Part shown: piece after piece, positions 8,454 to 17,161 of the stretch
Layout: every line of letters begins with the position of its first letter
How positions within the stretch are numbered: position 1 is the stretch's first letter
Source: Vulcanimicrobiota bacterium
GTDB taxonomy: Bacteria > Vulcanimicrobiota > Vulcanimicrobiia > Vulcanimicrobiales > Vulcanimicrobiaceae
Direction: 5' to 3'
Assembly: GCA_027306785.1 (NCBI GenBank)
Contig: DAHUZB010000011.1
Coordinates: 1 to 53,068 of the forward strand
DNA: 53,068 nucleotides
Translations under genes and position numbers: made by a program
The notes under the pieces: model-generated
Database searches by the model: none
The model's input: only the letters and a program-made list of their open reading frames with translations
What the model was told of the DNA's origin: nothing

Positions 8454-10475
8454 TCACGAGGTCGGGGTGATGGCGCTCGGCACGAACGGCGCACCGAGCT
8501 GAAAATCGTAGGTCTTCCCGCTGCGTTCGACTTCGAAGCGGTGAGGCTTGCCGTCGTACGCACGCAGCTCCGTCTGATAGGTGCCGTACTCCCACCAGAA
8601 CTTCCCGTCGAGCTTATCGACGATGTCGTCGGTGCGCATGCCGGCCGCATAGGCGGGGCCGCCCGCCCGCACGTAGGCCCGCATGTAGCCGTCGACGGTC
8701 TTGAAGAGCGCGTAGAAATAGGTGGGCGGATCGGTCGGCGACACGGCGAGCCCGCGCTCGAAGAGCGCGGCGGCGCGGCGCGGTCGACGCAGGGCCCAAG
8801 CACGTAGCCGAGCCACGCCTTCGCTCGCAAGCGCGCGGGCGCGAGCGGCGGTCGGCGCACCCGGCGCCGTTGCGTGATCGTGCCATTCGTCAACGATCCA
8901 GCCGCCGCAGTCCTCGAGACGCAGCCCGATATCGAGATCGGTACCTTCGATCAGCGTGAACGTCGACGCCGAGACGTAGAGATATGCGGCGTACGGCTTC
9001 TCGGAGCAATCGCTTGCGTTCGGATCGGCGTGCACGCGCATGGTGCGATAGCCGTCACGCGCGAGCTCGTCGTCGACGAGCGATGCCGCCGCGCGCGCGA
9101 GCGGCGAGCCGTCGTCGTCGATCGCGATGCGATGCGCCGCGCTCGGCGGCGCGAAGAGCCCGAGCGGCGCCGCATCGGCGTACGCGGGGGGAATCAGCGA
9201 TGCGAACGCGCGCTCGCCGAAGAGCGCGTTGCCGAATAGCACGATGGCAAGCGTCGCCGCGGTCGCCACGCCCATCTGCCACGGGAGCGTGCGGCGCGTG
9301 ATCGTATCGATCGGCACGCCGGTGAAGTTGGCGACCCACACGTTTGCGGTATTGGTGGGATCGCAGACGTTCTGCACCTGCACTACCGCCATTACCGCGG
9401 CGACCAGAATCGCGGGCGGCAGCGTATGCGACGCGAGCAGCACGGTGAAGATCGCGATCCCCACGCCGAAGGGATTGAGCGGCCCGCGATAGAGTACGAG
9501 CGGACTCAACAGGCCGAAGAGCACGACGAACGCGACCGGGTTACGCACCCACGGCCCGGCGAACGGCGCGAGCGCGGCGGCGAAGTGCGGCGTGCGCGTC
9601 GCGACGAGCAGCATCCCGATCCCGATGAAGAGCAGCACCGCGGGGGCGACGTCTTCCACGCCGCGGATCGCGGCGGCAACCAGCGTCGGGATCGCGCGTC
9701 GCGGCTGCGTCACGAGCACGCCGAAGAGCGCGGAGAGGATGAACGCGATCGTCGGATCCAGGTGCAGCACATAGTAGAGCGCGAGCGGAAGCACCGGGGT
9801 GAGCAGCGCGATCGCGGGGACCCGCGGCGCGCGGGCCTCCTCGTCGCCCTTCACCGCCCAGGTCGCATACCCGCGCTCGCGTCGAAACGCGACGAAGGCA
9901 TAGAGCACGAGCGCGCATGCGTCGATGGCGGCGAGCACGATCGCATAGTGCGTTAGCGCTTGCGGCGCCACGCCGAAGTAGTGCGTGTAGAACGTCCAGT
10001 TGACGATGTTGAAGATAAAGCCGAGCGCGAACGAGAGCAGAAAGAGCGTCGCCGCGATCGTGCGCGGCACGCCGGTCGTCATCATGATGGGCAGCACGAT
10101 CGATCCGACCATGATGATCGCGCCGAGTCCCGAGAGCGAGGTAAAGAGCAGCGCGACGATCGCGCAGAGCGCGAGCGCGAGCGCGAGCGGACGCTCGCCG
10201 CCGTACTCCGCCGCCAGGTTCACGAGTGCGCGCGCGATCCCGGTATCCATCGTCACGCGGCCGAGCAGCGCGCCGAAGATCACCGCCACGTACACGCCCG
10301 CGAGCGATGTGGCGCCGGTGGTGACGATGGTGCCGACCTGCGGGAGCGGAATCCCCGCGACCAAGCACATCGCGACCGTCATCGCCGGGATCGCGAAGAT
10401 GGCGGGCATCCAACGCAGCGACATCATCACCGCGAAGGCCGCGAAGAGCAGCAGTAGCGCGATCCCGACGATCAC
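8454..10475 (-). CDS. ion-transporter-like permease with C-terminal PDZ-like domain
   Basis: A 673-residue protein with two parts. Residues about 1-430 form some 11-12 hydrophobic helices with repeated inverted halves, resembling the GntP/DcuC/CitM group of anion permeases (SLSGLGAIIMVGSIVLP; NVCDPTNTANVWVANFTGVP). Residues about 450-673 are soluble: a segment with ASDCSEKPYAAYLYVSAS, then a PDZ-like domain (AYVRAGGPAYAAGMRTDDIV; LRAYDGKPHRFEVERSGKTY). I know of no permease family that normally carries such a tail. Start is GTG at 10475, overlapping the hexosaminidase stop by 4 bases. Gene order suggests import of products made by the hexosaminidase, but substrate and exact family are unproven. 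Confidence 0.75.
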   Translation of the reverse strand: MIVGIALLLLFAAFAVMMSLRWMPAIFAIPAMTVAMCLVAGIPLPQVGTIVTTGATSLAGVYVAVIFGALLGRVTMDTGIARALVNLAAEYGGERPLALALALCAIVALLFTSLSGLGAIIMVGSIVLPIMMTTGVPRTIAATLFLLSFALGFIFNIVNWTFYTHYFGVAPQALTHYAIVLAAIDACALVLYAFVAFRRERGYATWAVKGDEEARAPRVPAIALLTPVLPLALYYVLHLDPTIAFILSALFGVLVTQPRRAIPTLVAAAIRGVEDVAPAVLLFIGIGMLLVATRTPHFAAALAPFAGPWVRNPVAFVVLFGLLSPLVLYRGPLNPFGVGIAIFTVLLASHTLPPAILVAAVMAVVQVQNVCDPTNTANVWVANFTGVPIDTITRRTLPWQMGVATAATLAIVLFGNALFGERAFASLIPPAYADAAPLGLFAPPSAAHRIAIDDDGSPLARAAASLVDDELARDGYRTMRVHADPNASDCSEKPYAAYLYVSASTFTLIEGTDLDIGLRLEDCGGWIVDEWHDHATAPGAPTAARARALASEGVARLRAWALRRPRRAAALFERGLAVSPTDPPTYFYALFKTVDGYMRAYVRAGGPAYAAGMRTDDIVDKLDGKFWWEYGTYQTELRAYDGKPHRFEVERSGKTYDFQLGAPFVPSAITPTS

Positions 10476-12400
10476 GGTGCGCCTCCGGCGACGCCGAGCA
10501 CCGCATCGAGCGGCGGGAGCGTCTTGGTCTTCAGGTAGTCTTCGTAGGTGACGCGATCGATCGCATCGGCGCGCTCGATCGCGCGCTGCGCGTCGAGATG
10601 GTAGCGCTCGAGGTTGCTCGCGAGGTGCCCGGTGCGGCTCTCGTAGCGCCAGGCGCGCGCGTAGAGCGGCGCGAGCATCTCGTCGGTATCACGCTGTTCC
10701 CAAAACCAGTACTTGCACCAAAACAGATCGCGCACCGCATCGTGCGGGTGCACGAGCGCGTCCGCATAGTAGGCGCGCACTTCGCGCGCGATCTGGTAGC
10801 GGCGTCCGAGCGCGTCGTACCGACGCGCGGCAAGCAGCATCACCGACGCGGCGTTCGCGTGCAGCGGCGGGTGCGCGTAATACAGATCGCGCTCGGCCTG
10901 CTCGGCTTCGAGCCGAATCGTGCGCAGCGACGCGTCCGAAAACTTCGCCTGCAGCACCGGATCGAACGGATCGTCCCAAAACAGCTTATCGCTCGCGTCC
11001 GGCAGTTGTGCGTCGATCCCGCCCAGCAATGCGGCGTCGCGCGCGTAGCGCGGGTCGTTCACGCCGAAGAACGCATGCGGAAACGCGGCGGCGAAGTCGG
11101 CGCGCGATCCGTCGGTGCTCCACGCCGCCGACGCCGCATAGAGCACCGGGTACCATGTCGCTTCGTAAAGCGTTTCGCCGTCGTCGTGCCACACCGTCTG
11201 AAAGAGCCCGAGCACGTGTGCCGCCTTGCCTTCGGCGATGAAGCGCTGCTCGTTCGGCAGCGCGGCGTGCAGATCGGGAAAGATTTCGTTCCAATTATTC
11301 GCGCCCGGCGCGACCATCTGCGCGAGCCCCCCGCGCGCGATCGTGCGAATGTACGGCTCGAAGCTCTTCTCCGCGCCGTAATGCCAGTTCACGATCACCG
11401 CGTTCTTGGGCAGGTGCGCCATGATCGAGGGATCGGCTTCGATGCCGTCGTCCCAGAGCATCACGCGCGCGCCGGAAGGCGCGATGATCCGCGCCATCGC
11501 GTTCACGTGCGCGGCGTAGACCGCGGAACGTCCGCCGTGCCGCGCAACGTAGGCCGTCGTTTGACCTTCGCCGAGGGTCGCGGTTTCGTCGGAGCCGATG
11601 TGAAAGAACGGCGGATGCGGCACCGCCTGCAGTTCCTGCGTGATGATGCGCGTGAGGTACTGCAGCGAGAGCGGCACGTTGGGCGAGAGCAGGAAGCCGT
11701 GCGGAAACTCGGCGGCCGACGCGTACTGCTCGATGCGCAGCGTGTTGTGCATGTGCGCGAACGTCTGCTGCTCGGGGATGAACGCCACGTGATAGCGCGC
11801 GGCGTACCGTGCGAGTTCCCCGAGTTGCTTCGGCGTGATCCCGTCGAGCGGCGCGGGCAACGGGTCGGTGGGGCTCAGAAAGACGCTCTCCATGTACGGC
11901 GAGTAGCCGTTCATCTTGAATGCGGCGATGGTGCGGATCCGCTCTTCGAAGTAGCGCATCGTCGGCAGCGGTCCGCGCGAGACGTCGTCGGAGAGAATCC
12001 GCCAGCGCAACTGCGGTGCGTCGGCGATCGCCACGCACGGCAGTCGATGCGCGTTGCCCACGCGCTGCGGCAGTTGCGCGAGCGTGGTCACACCGTAGAA
12101 CGCGCCGTCGCTATCGCTGCTTGCGATCGTCACGCCGCGATCGTCGATCCGGAGGCGATAGCCTTGCGCGGGCAGCGCCGCGTCGCGCACGAAGCGGATC
12201 GCCGCCCCGGTTGCGGGCCGCGGCACCGGGATGCCGAGCGCGCGCCACCGCTCGCGCAAGAGATCGTACGCGCCGGGATCGACGTCGGCGGCGATCGTGG
12301 CGGGGGTCGCGACCGAGCCCGCGGCACAGGGGACGGCCCGCACCGACGCGGGGCGCGGAAGCACGTGGATGGCCGCGAGCGCCAGGATCGCACCGAACAT
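10472..12400 (-). CDS. exported glycoside hydrolase family 20 (beta-N-acetylhexosaminidase-like)
   Basis: About 642 residues. The N-terminus from the ATG at 12400 (MFGAILALAAIHVLP) looks like a signal peptide ending near ASVRA. A GH20b-type domain (about 40-150) precedes the TIM barrel. The catalytic Asp-Glu pair is present in FFHIGSDETATLGEG, as required for substrate-assisted cleavage of terminal GlcNAc or GalNAc; ILSDDVSRGPLPTMRYFEERI is the usual barrel entry, and VMLWDDGIE and VIVNWHYG are later barrel strands. ATGs at 12430 and 12439 are also possible, but the 12400 start gives the cleanest signal peptide. First gene of the five-gene operon; only 37 bases separate it from the divergent FecR gene. 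Confidence 0.85.
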   Translation of the reverse strand: MFGAILALAAIHVLPRPASVRAVPCAAGSVATPATIAADVDPGAYDLLRERWRALGIPVPRPATGAAIRFVRDAALPAQGYRLRIDDRGVTIASSDSDGAFYGVTTLAQLPQRVGNAHRLPCVAIADAPQLRWRILSDDVSRGPLPTMRYFEERIRTIAAFKMNGYSPYMESVFLSPTDPLPAPLDGITPKQLGELARYAARYHVAFIPEQQTFAHMHNTLRIEQYASAAEFPHGFLLSPNVPLSLQYLTRIITQELQAVPHPPFFHIGSDETATLGEGQTTAYVARHGGRSAVYAAHVNAMARIIAPSGARVMLWDDGIEADPSIMAHLPKNAVIVNWHYGAEKSFEPYIRTIARGGLAQMVAPGANNWNEIFPDLHAALPNEQRFIAEGKAAHVLGLFQTVWHDDGETLYEATWYPVLYAASAAWSTDGSRADFAAAFPHAFFGVNDPRYARDAALLGGIDAQLPDASDKLFWDDPFDPVLQAKFSDASLRTIRLEAEQAERDLYYAHPPLHANAASVMLLAARRYDALGRRYQIAREVRAYYADALVHPHDAVRDLFWCKYWFWEQRDTDEMLAPLYARAWRYESRTGHLASNLERYHLDAQRAIERADAIDRVTYEDYLKTKTLPPLDAVLGVAGGAP

Positions 12401-12437
12401 GCGGGGGAGTTTAGCGGCGCCTCTGAACATTTCCGGC

Positions 12438-13268
12438 ATGAAGACGCACGCGTTCGCCCGCCCCGCGCTGCTGCTCGCGGCGCTCTGCGCATCGGCCGCG
12501 CTTCCGGCGGGCGCCTCCGCCGACAAAGAGCTGCAGAACGTGAAGGGCTCGGTGCGCTACGCGCATCCGCACGGCGCCGCGCAGCCCCTCGCCCCGAAAG
12601 CGATGGTGGTGCTCGCCGATCGAGACGTCGCGATCACCGGCGCGGCCTCGCTTGCGGACGTGACGCTGCCCGACAGCTCGCAGGTGGAGGTGGGCGCCGA
12701 CAGCCGCGTGCAACTCGGCTTCTTCAACCAAACCGACATCGCGCACGCGAAGTTCGTCATCTACGACGGCAAGGTGCGCTTCACGGTGCGTCATCCGCAG
12801 GGCGCGAAGGCGAGCTACACCTTCGCAACGCCCACCGCGTCGATCGCGGTGCGCGGCACGCAGGGCGATATCGAGAGTTCCGCAGACGATCTGCGCGTGA
12901 ACGTCTACGAAGTCTGCGATCCGAACGAGCCCGTGACCGTCACCACGTCGGGCGGCGCCTCGTACGATCTGCACGCGGGACAGTCGCTCGTCGCCCGACT
13001 GGTCGACGGCATCGTCCGCGCCAAGGTGGAGCAGCTCACGCAGCAGATGATCGATCGTTTCTCCCCCGATTTCGGGGTGCCGACCAGTTGGGATGCGGCC
13101 AAGGGCGAGATCGTGAGCACGGTACAGAACCAGGCGTCGAGCGCACTCGATAACGCGACCGGCGGGTACGGGAGCGAGATTTCGGGCGCGCTCGGAGGGC
13201 TGTTCGGCCACAAGCACGCGGCACCGACGCCGAGCGCATCACCGCGATCGGCATCCTGCACGCACTGA
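12438..13268 (+). CDS. exported FecR-domain protein
   Basis: A 276-residue protein with a classic signal peptide (FARPALLLAALCASAALPAG, ending near ASA). The middle carries a FecR-type beta domain: DVTLPDSSQVEVGADSRVQL and later TPTASIAVRGTQGDIE, which is the PTATVGVRGT-like signature of the family. Stand-alone exported FecR domains without a TM segment are common and are thought to bind ligands or act as structural proteins rather than regulate a sigma factor. The C-terminus is Ser/Pro-rich. No sigma factor is adjacent. The start has no clear Shine-Dalgarno. It is divergent from the GH20 operon. Confidence 0.8.
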   Translation: MKTHAFARPALLLAALCASAALPAGASADKELQNVKGSVRYAHPHGAAQPLAPKAMVVLADRDVAITGAASLADVTLPDSSQVEVGADSRVQLGFFNQTDIAHAKFVIYDGKVRFTVRHPQGAKASYTFATPTASIAVRGTQGDIESSADDLRVNVYEVCDPNEPVTVTTSGGASYDLHAGQSLVARLVDGIVRAKVEQLTQQMIDRFSPDFGVPTSWDAAKGEIVSTVQNQASSALDNATGGYGSEISGALGGLFGHKHAAPTPSASPRSASCTH

Positions 13269-13278
13269 CGCGCGTGCG

Positions 13279-13683
13279 TCAGGCCGCCGCTTCGCCGGAC
13301 TGCATCTCGCGATCGCGCGTATCGAACGCGCGCGCCACGTCGTCGAGAAATGCGGGGAGCGCGGCGGCGTCGAGCTGCGACGCGCGTTCGGCAAGCTCGA
13401 GCAACCGCAGATCGTTCTGCGCCACGCGCTCCAATTTGGCACCGTCGAGCACCTGGTATTCGAAGACCTTGAAGGCGAGCTGATTGCGAAAGGCGGCGCG
13501 CATGATCGCGTCGTTCAGGCGGGCGGCGAGCTCGGGGGCAAGGCCGGTCAGGCGCGTCCGCGCGAGCGCGAGCGCTTCGCCGAGGTACGAGCGCACCTGC
13601 TCGTCGGCCAGGCGGCGCGCATCTTGATCCGCATAGCCCGCAAACGCCGAAATTTTGGTGGCTAACACCGCCGCTGCATCCAT
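13279..13683 (-). CDS. conserved-looking helical hypothetical protein
   Basis: 134 residues, predicted almost entirely helical, rich in Ala, Leu and Arg, without signal peptide or membrane segment. I do not recognise a family. The ATG at 13683 is the natural start. Codon use (GC-rich third positions) matches the neighbours, supporting real coding. It lies between the FecR protein (convergent, 10 bases apart) and the divergent cyclase-like gene (55 bases between starts), so it could share a promoter region with the latter. Confidence 0.6.
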   Translation of the reverse strand: MDAAAVLATKISAFAGYADQDARRLADEQVRSYLGEALALARTRLTGLAPELAARLNDAIMRAAFRNQLAFKVFEYQVLDGAKLERVAQNDLRLLELAERASQLDAAALPAFLDDVARAFDTRDREMQSGEAAA

Positions 13684-13738
13684 ACGAGCCTACGTTTGAC
13701 GGGTACCGAGCGGGCGCCTCGGGAAATCTCGGGGGAAG

Positions 13739-14821
13739 ATGGCGGCAGTCCTGGTCCTCGCGCTCGTGGCCGTCGCGGGCGCGGCGCTTTATGCCCGGAG
13801 CCTGTTCAAGCGGTTCGCGCTCGCGCGTGAAGAGCACCGCCGCGTGCTCGCGCTCTTCTCCCGTTACGTCCCCGCCCCGGTCGTCGAGGATCTGCTCGCG
13901 CGCAAAGACCCGCGGCTCTTCGAAGCCCGCGAGTATTACGCCACGATCCTCAACGTGCGCATCCGCGAGTTCGCGCTCTTCGCCGAATCGCTCTCGCCCG
14001 AAGAGACGTTGCGCTATCTCAACGAGTTCTATACGATCGTCGGGCAAGCGGTGCAGCGCCATAAAGGCATGATCGAGAGCCTGCGCGGCGATACGGTCGT
14101 CGCGCTCTTCGGCGTGCTCGTCGACGAGCGGTTTCAGGAAGAGCGCGCGCTGCGCGCGGCGCTCGACGTCATGCGCATGATGAGCGCGATGTCGTCGCGC
14201 TGGGCCGCGCAGGGGCGCAAGCCGCTCGAGGTGGGCATGGGCGTGAATTCAGGCAAGATCGTAGCGGGCGACACCGGATTCAAAGACCGCCGCGAGTTCT
14301 CGATCGTCGGCAATCCCGCGCACGTCGCGGCGCGCTTGGAGGCCGCCTCGGAAGAGCTGCGCGCCTCGATCGTCGCCTCGGAGAGCACCTACGATGCCGT
14401 GCGCGATCTCTTCGTCGGGGTGCCCACCTCGTCGCTGCCGCTGCGCGGCCTGCGTCGCCTGCAGAATGCGTACATCGTGCGCGGGCTCACGCGCCGCGCG
14501 AGCGAGGACGATCTGCTCACGCTGCCGTCGCAGCGCGCTTTTCGCGATACCGTCGTGCGCTCGTACGAAACGCCCGAAGCCCCGGCCGTGGAGCCCGACG
14601 CCTACGCGGCGCCCGGCGAAGCGCGCGAGGAGCCCAAACGGTACGAGGCACCGCCCGTCGCGCCGATCTCAAACGCCTTCGACGCGGCGAGTACGGGACA
14701 TCCGCTCGAATTCACGCGTTTCTCGCGCCTCGACGACAACGCGCCCGCGCTCCCCGAACCCCCACCCATCCAAGGAATCTATGAAGACGATCAAGGCCCG
14801 CCGATCCAGCTTCCGCCGTAG
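13739..14821 (+). CDS. class III nucleotidyl cyclase-like protein, degenerate active site
   Basis: 360 residues: an N-terminal membrane anchor (residues 1-20), a short linker, a cyclase homology domain (about 62-235) and a proline-rich tail. The fold is clear from SPEETLRYLNEFYTIVG, SLRGDTVVALFG and PAHVAARLEAAS. Compared with active class III cyclases, the first metal Asp is Arg74 (VRIREF), the purine-selecting Lys is Ser114, the second metal Asp is kept (D118), the substrate Asp is Ser188, and the transition-state Asn is His195 while Arg199 is kept. Cyclase activity is therefore unlikely; a regulatory or scaffold role is inference. The GGGGGAAG before the ATG is a ribosome site. Its last 41 bases overlap the cupredoxin gene. 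Confidence 0.82.
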   Translation: MAAVLVLALVAVAGAALYARSLFKRFALAREEHRRVLALFSRYVPAPVVEDLLARKDPRLFEAREYYATILNVRIREFALFAESLSPEETLRYLNEFYTIVGQAVQRHKGMIESLRGDTVVALFGVLVDERFQEERALRAALDVMRMMSAMSSRWAAQGRKPLEVGMGVNSGKIVAGDTGFKDRREFSIVGNPAHVAARLEAASEELRASIVASESTYDAVRDLFVGVPTSSLPLRGLRRLQNAYIVRGLTRRASEDDLLTLPSQRAFRDTVVRSYETPEAPAVEPDAYAAPGEAREEPKRYEAPPVAPISNAFDAASTGHPLEFTRFSRLDDNAPALPEPPPIQGIYEDDQGPPIQLPP

Positions 14822-15359
14822 CGCACTCGGCGCGCTCGTTCTCGCCGCGTGCACGGCCGCATCCGCGAGCGCGGCGACGATTCGCGGCGCAACCGATGCC
14901 GCGGCCCTCTGGGTGAGCGCGCCCGGCGCGGTACCGGCACCGACGACCGTCGAGATGCGCAACTCGCACCGCACCTTCATTCCGCCCTTCGTCATCATCG
15001 CCGAAGGCAGCTCGGTACGCTTTCCGAACGACGATCCGTTTTATCACAGCATCTACTCCGCGTCGAAGGCCGATCCGTTCGACATCGGCTACTACGGCCC
15101 GGGGCCCGGCAAGAGCGTCGCCTTTCCGAACCCCGGCATCGATCAGGTGCACTGCCACATCCACGCGAGCATGCACGCGGTCATCGTCGTCGCCGACGGT
15201 CCCTTCGCGCAGAGCAGCGGCGGACGCTACGAGATCGACGGCGTCCCGGCGGGCACGTTCGTGCTGCACGCGTGGGACCCGACGCACGGCGAGCGGTCGA
15301 TGACGGTCGTCGTGCCCGCCGCGAACGCGACGGTGACGAAGGACGTGCGCGCGCGCTAA
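14781..15359 (+). CDS. exported cupredoxin (plastocyanin/methylamine-utilisation-like)
   Basis: 192 residues. The start at 14781 is set by AAGGA at 14772-14776 and overlaps the cyclase-like gene by 41 bases in another frame. The N-terminus has a Tat-like FRRSALG and a hydrophobic stretch; LAAC at 21-24 could alternatively be a lipobox. The cupredoxin domain (about 35-140) has a complete type 1 copper set: His89 (FYHSIY), Cys125, His128 and Met131 (CHIHASM). Residues 145-190 add a small beta domain resembling carboxypeptidase regulatory repeats (EIDGVPAGTFVLHAW). It probably carries electrons outside the cytoplasmic membrane. Its end overlaps the convergent HD-GYP gene by 4 bases. Confidence 0.85.
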   Translation: MKTIKARRSSFRRSALGALVLAACTAASASAATIRGATDAAALWVSAPGAVPAPTTVEMRNSHRTFIPPFVIIAEGSSVRFPNDDPFYHSIYSASKADPFDIGYYGPGPGKSVAFPNPGIDQVHCHIHASMHAVIVVADGPFAQSSGGRYEIDGVPAGTFVLHAWDPTHGERSMTVVVPAANATVTKDVRAR

Positions 15360-16603
15360 CCGGCGTCGGCGCGCTGCGCGAGGCGGCGGCCGAAGAGGAT
15401 CTCGCGCTGCTCCGGCAGCGTGATGCCGCCCGCGTCGATGAGCGCGACCATCGCTTCGACGCAGCGGCGATCCCACTGCACGTCGATCCCGGCCAGCAGG
15501 CGCCCGCGCGCTTCGTCGAGCGCGAGCCGCGCGCGATACGGACGGTCGGTGGTCATCGCATCGAACGTGTCGGCGACGGCGATCACGCGCGAGAGCAGCG
15601 GAATCGCATCGCCCGCGAGCCCGGCCGGATAGCCCTTACCGTCCCAGCGCTCGTGGTGGTGCAGCACGCACGGCGTGATCGCGGCCATCGCTTCGACCGG
15701 CCCGAGAATCTCGCGCGCGATCGTCGGATGCGCCTGGATGATCTCGCGCTCCTCGGGATCGAGCGGGCCCGGCTTGAGCAGCACCGCGTCGGGAATGCCG
15801 ATTTTGCCGAGATCGTGCAGCAGCGCCGACCAGCGTACGATGTCGATCTGCGTCGCTCGCAGCCCCATGCGCTGCGCGATCGCGACCGCGTACTCCGAAA
15901 CGCGCAGCGAGTGACCCGCGGTGTAGGGATCGCGCTGATCGACGATCGAGGCGATGCCCTCCATCGTCTGCAAAAACGTCTTTTCCGCGGCGTCGCGACG
16001 TCGATTCAGCTCGCGCTGCGCCGCGATCGCGAGGGTGAGCAGCGAGAGGAAGATCACGATACACGCGACGAGCGTCGCGACCACGACGAATTGCGACTCG
16101 CGATTGGTTTCCGCGTTGAGCTGCCCGAGCGAAACGTCGATCGCCGCGACCGCGAGATACCCGTTGCCGGTCGGCGATGCAAGCGGCACGAAGACCGTCT
16201 CCATCTCCTGCCCGCCGACGCTGCGCGGCGCGGTCTCGAGCAGATTTTGCAATTCGATCGCGCGCTTGACGTTCGCCACCTCATTGGGCGCGAGGATGGG
16301 ATCGAGTGCGGTTCCGTCGGGGCGGTAGAGGCGCACGCCGGCCACGATCGCTTGGAAGTTCTCCACGTTGCGCACGGCGGCATCGATGCGCGCGCGATCG
16401 CTCTCGGTGAACGATCCGGAGTGCGCGTACTTATCGAGCGAGGGCTGCAGCGTCGCCGATGCCTGACCGACCGCGGTCGCGATCAGATCGCGCTGCAGCG
16501 CGGCGATGTGCACGCGCGTGAACGCGATCGAGAGCACGACCGAGATGCCGACCGCGACCGCGAGCAGCACGGCGGCAAAGCGAACGAGAAAATCGACGCG
16601 CAC
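15356..16603 (-). CDS. HD-GYP domain c-di-GMP phosphodiesterase with extracytoplasmic sensor
   Basis: 415 residues: TM1 (about 8-29), an extracytoplasmic sensor region (30-170; sCACHE-like, with VRLYRPDGTAL), TM2 (172-196) and an HD-GYP domain (about 205-400). Metal and signature residues are all present: His231, the HD pair 263-264 (HDLGKIGIPD), His292, HH 316-317 and the GYP motif at 324-326 (DGKGYPAGL). The family hydrolyses c-di-GMP to pGpG or GMP. Start is GTG at 16603, 10 bases after the ferritin-like gene, so the two may be co-transcribed. No diguanylate cyclase lies in the window. Confidence 0.92.
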   Translation of the reverse strand: MRVDFLVRFAAVLLAVAVGISVVLSIAFTRVHIAALQRDLIATAVGQASATLQPSLDKYAHSGSFTESDRARIDAAVRNVENFQAIVAGVRLYRPDGTALDPILAPNEVANVKRAIELQNLLETAPRSVGGQEMETVFVPLASPTGNGYLAVAAIDVSLGQLNAETNRESQFVVVATLVACIVIFLSLLTLAIAAQRELNRRRDAAEKTFLQTMEGIASIVDQRDPYTAGHSLRVSEYAVAIAQRMGLRATQIDIVRWSALLHDLGKIGIPDAVLLKPGPLDPEEREIIQAHPTIAREILGPVEAMAAITPCVLHHHERWDGKGYPAGLAGDAIPLLSRVIAVADTFDAMTTDRPYRARLALDEARGRLLAGIDVQWDRRCVEAMVALIDAGGITLPEQREILFGRRLAQRADAG

Positions 16604-16613
16604 GCGAGCGTGC

Positions 16614-17141
16614 TTACTTCACGAAGCCCGACGGATAGGGCGGAAAGGCTCCGAGCGCCTGCGCGAGCGCCCCGACGTGCACGGTCTCGACGCCGAGAAT
16701 CGATCCGATAACGCCCGCGAGATCGCGATCCTTCAGCTCGGGAATCACCGAGAGATAGGTACTCGCGGCCTTCTTCTCCACGTCCTGCGCGAAATACAGG
16801 ATGCCGTTCTCGCTCGTGAGCTGCGGATAGTGCAGCTTTGCGGTCTTGGTCGACGGCGTTCCGCCGCCCGCCTCCACCGCCGCGATCAGTGCCGCGAGAT
16901 GCATCTGATGATCCCGCTTGAAGATCGCCGCGACCGCCGCGATCTTAGGCGAAAGCAGCTTGGTCGCGGCGGCATCATCGTAGGCTTTGATGCCCGCGCG
17001 TTCGAGTTCGATCGCGGCGTTGAGTGAGGAGAGATCCCCGGGATCGGCGCCGGCGGCCCGAGCGACGACCCGATCGAGCAGCGCGAGACCGCTCGCACCG
17101 ATCCCCGAGGCAATGAGAAAGCGCGCGCGTGAGAGGCTCAT
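16614..17141 (-). CDS. exported ferritin-like domain protein
   Basis: 175 residues with an N-terminal export signal (SRARFLIASGIGASGLALL, cleavage near ARA). The rest is a four-helix ferritin-like bundle of the Ferritin_2/DUF4439 kind: IELERAGIKAYDDA (Glu), FKRDHQMHLAAL (His), DVEKKAASTY (Glu) and ILGVETVHVGAL (Glu-x-x-His) supply the expected helix ligands. Such exported ferritin-like proteins are common in desiccation- or stress-tolerant bacteria, but their metal content and activity are mostly unknown. It lies 10 bases before the HD-GYP gene on the same strand and 20 bases after the sirtuin gene, so the three could be one transcript. Confidence 0.8.
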   Translation of the reverse strand: MSLSRARFLIASGIGASGLALLDRVVARAAGADPGDLSSLNAAIELERAGIKAYDDAAATKLLSPKIAAVAAIFKRDHQMHLAALIAAVEAGGGTPSTKTAKLHYPQLTSENGILYFAQDVEKKAASTYLSVIPELKDRDLAGVIGSILGVETVHVGALAQALGAFPPYPSGFVK

Positions 17142-17161
17142 ACGGATTGATTATCGGCGCG

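Noticed and set aside
10598-13153. Open frame of 851 codons on the plus strand across three genes
   Set aside because: Runs antisense to GH20 and then out of frame through the FecR gene; Arg/His-rich with no domain.
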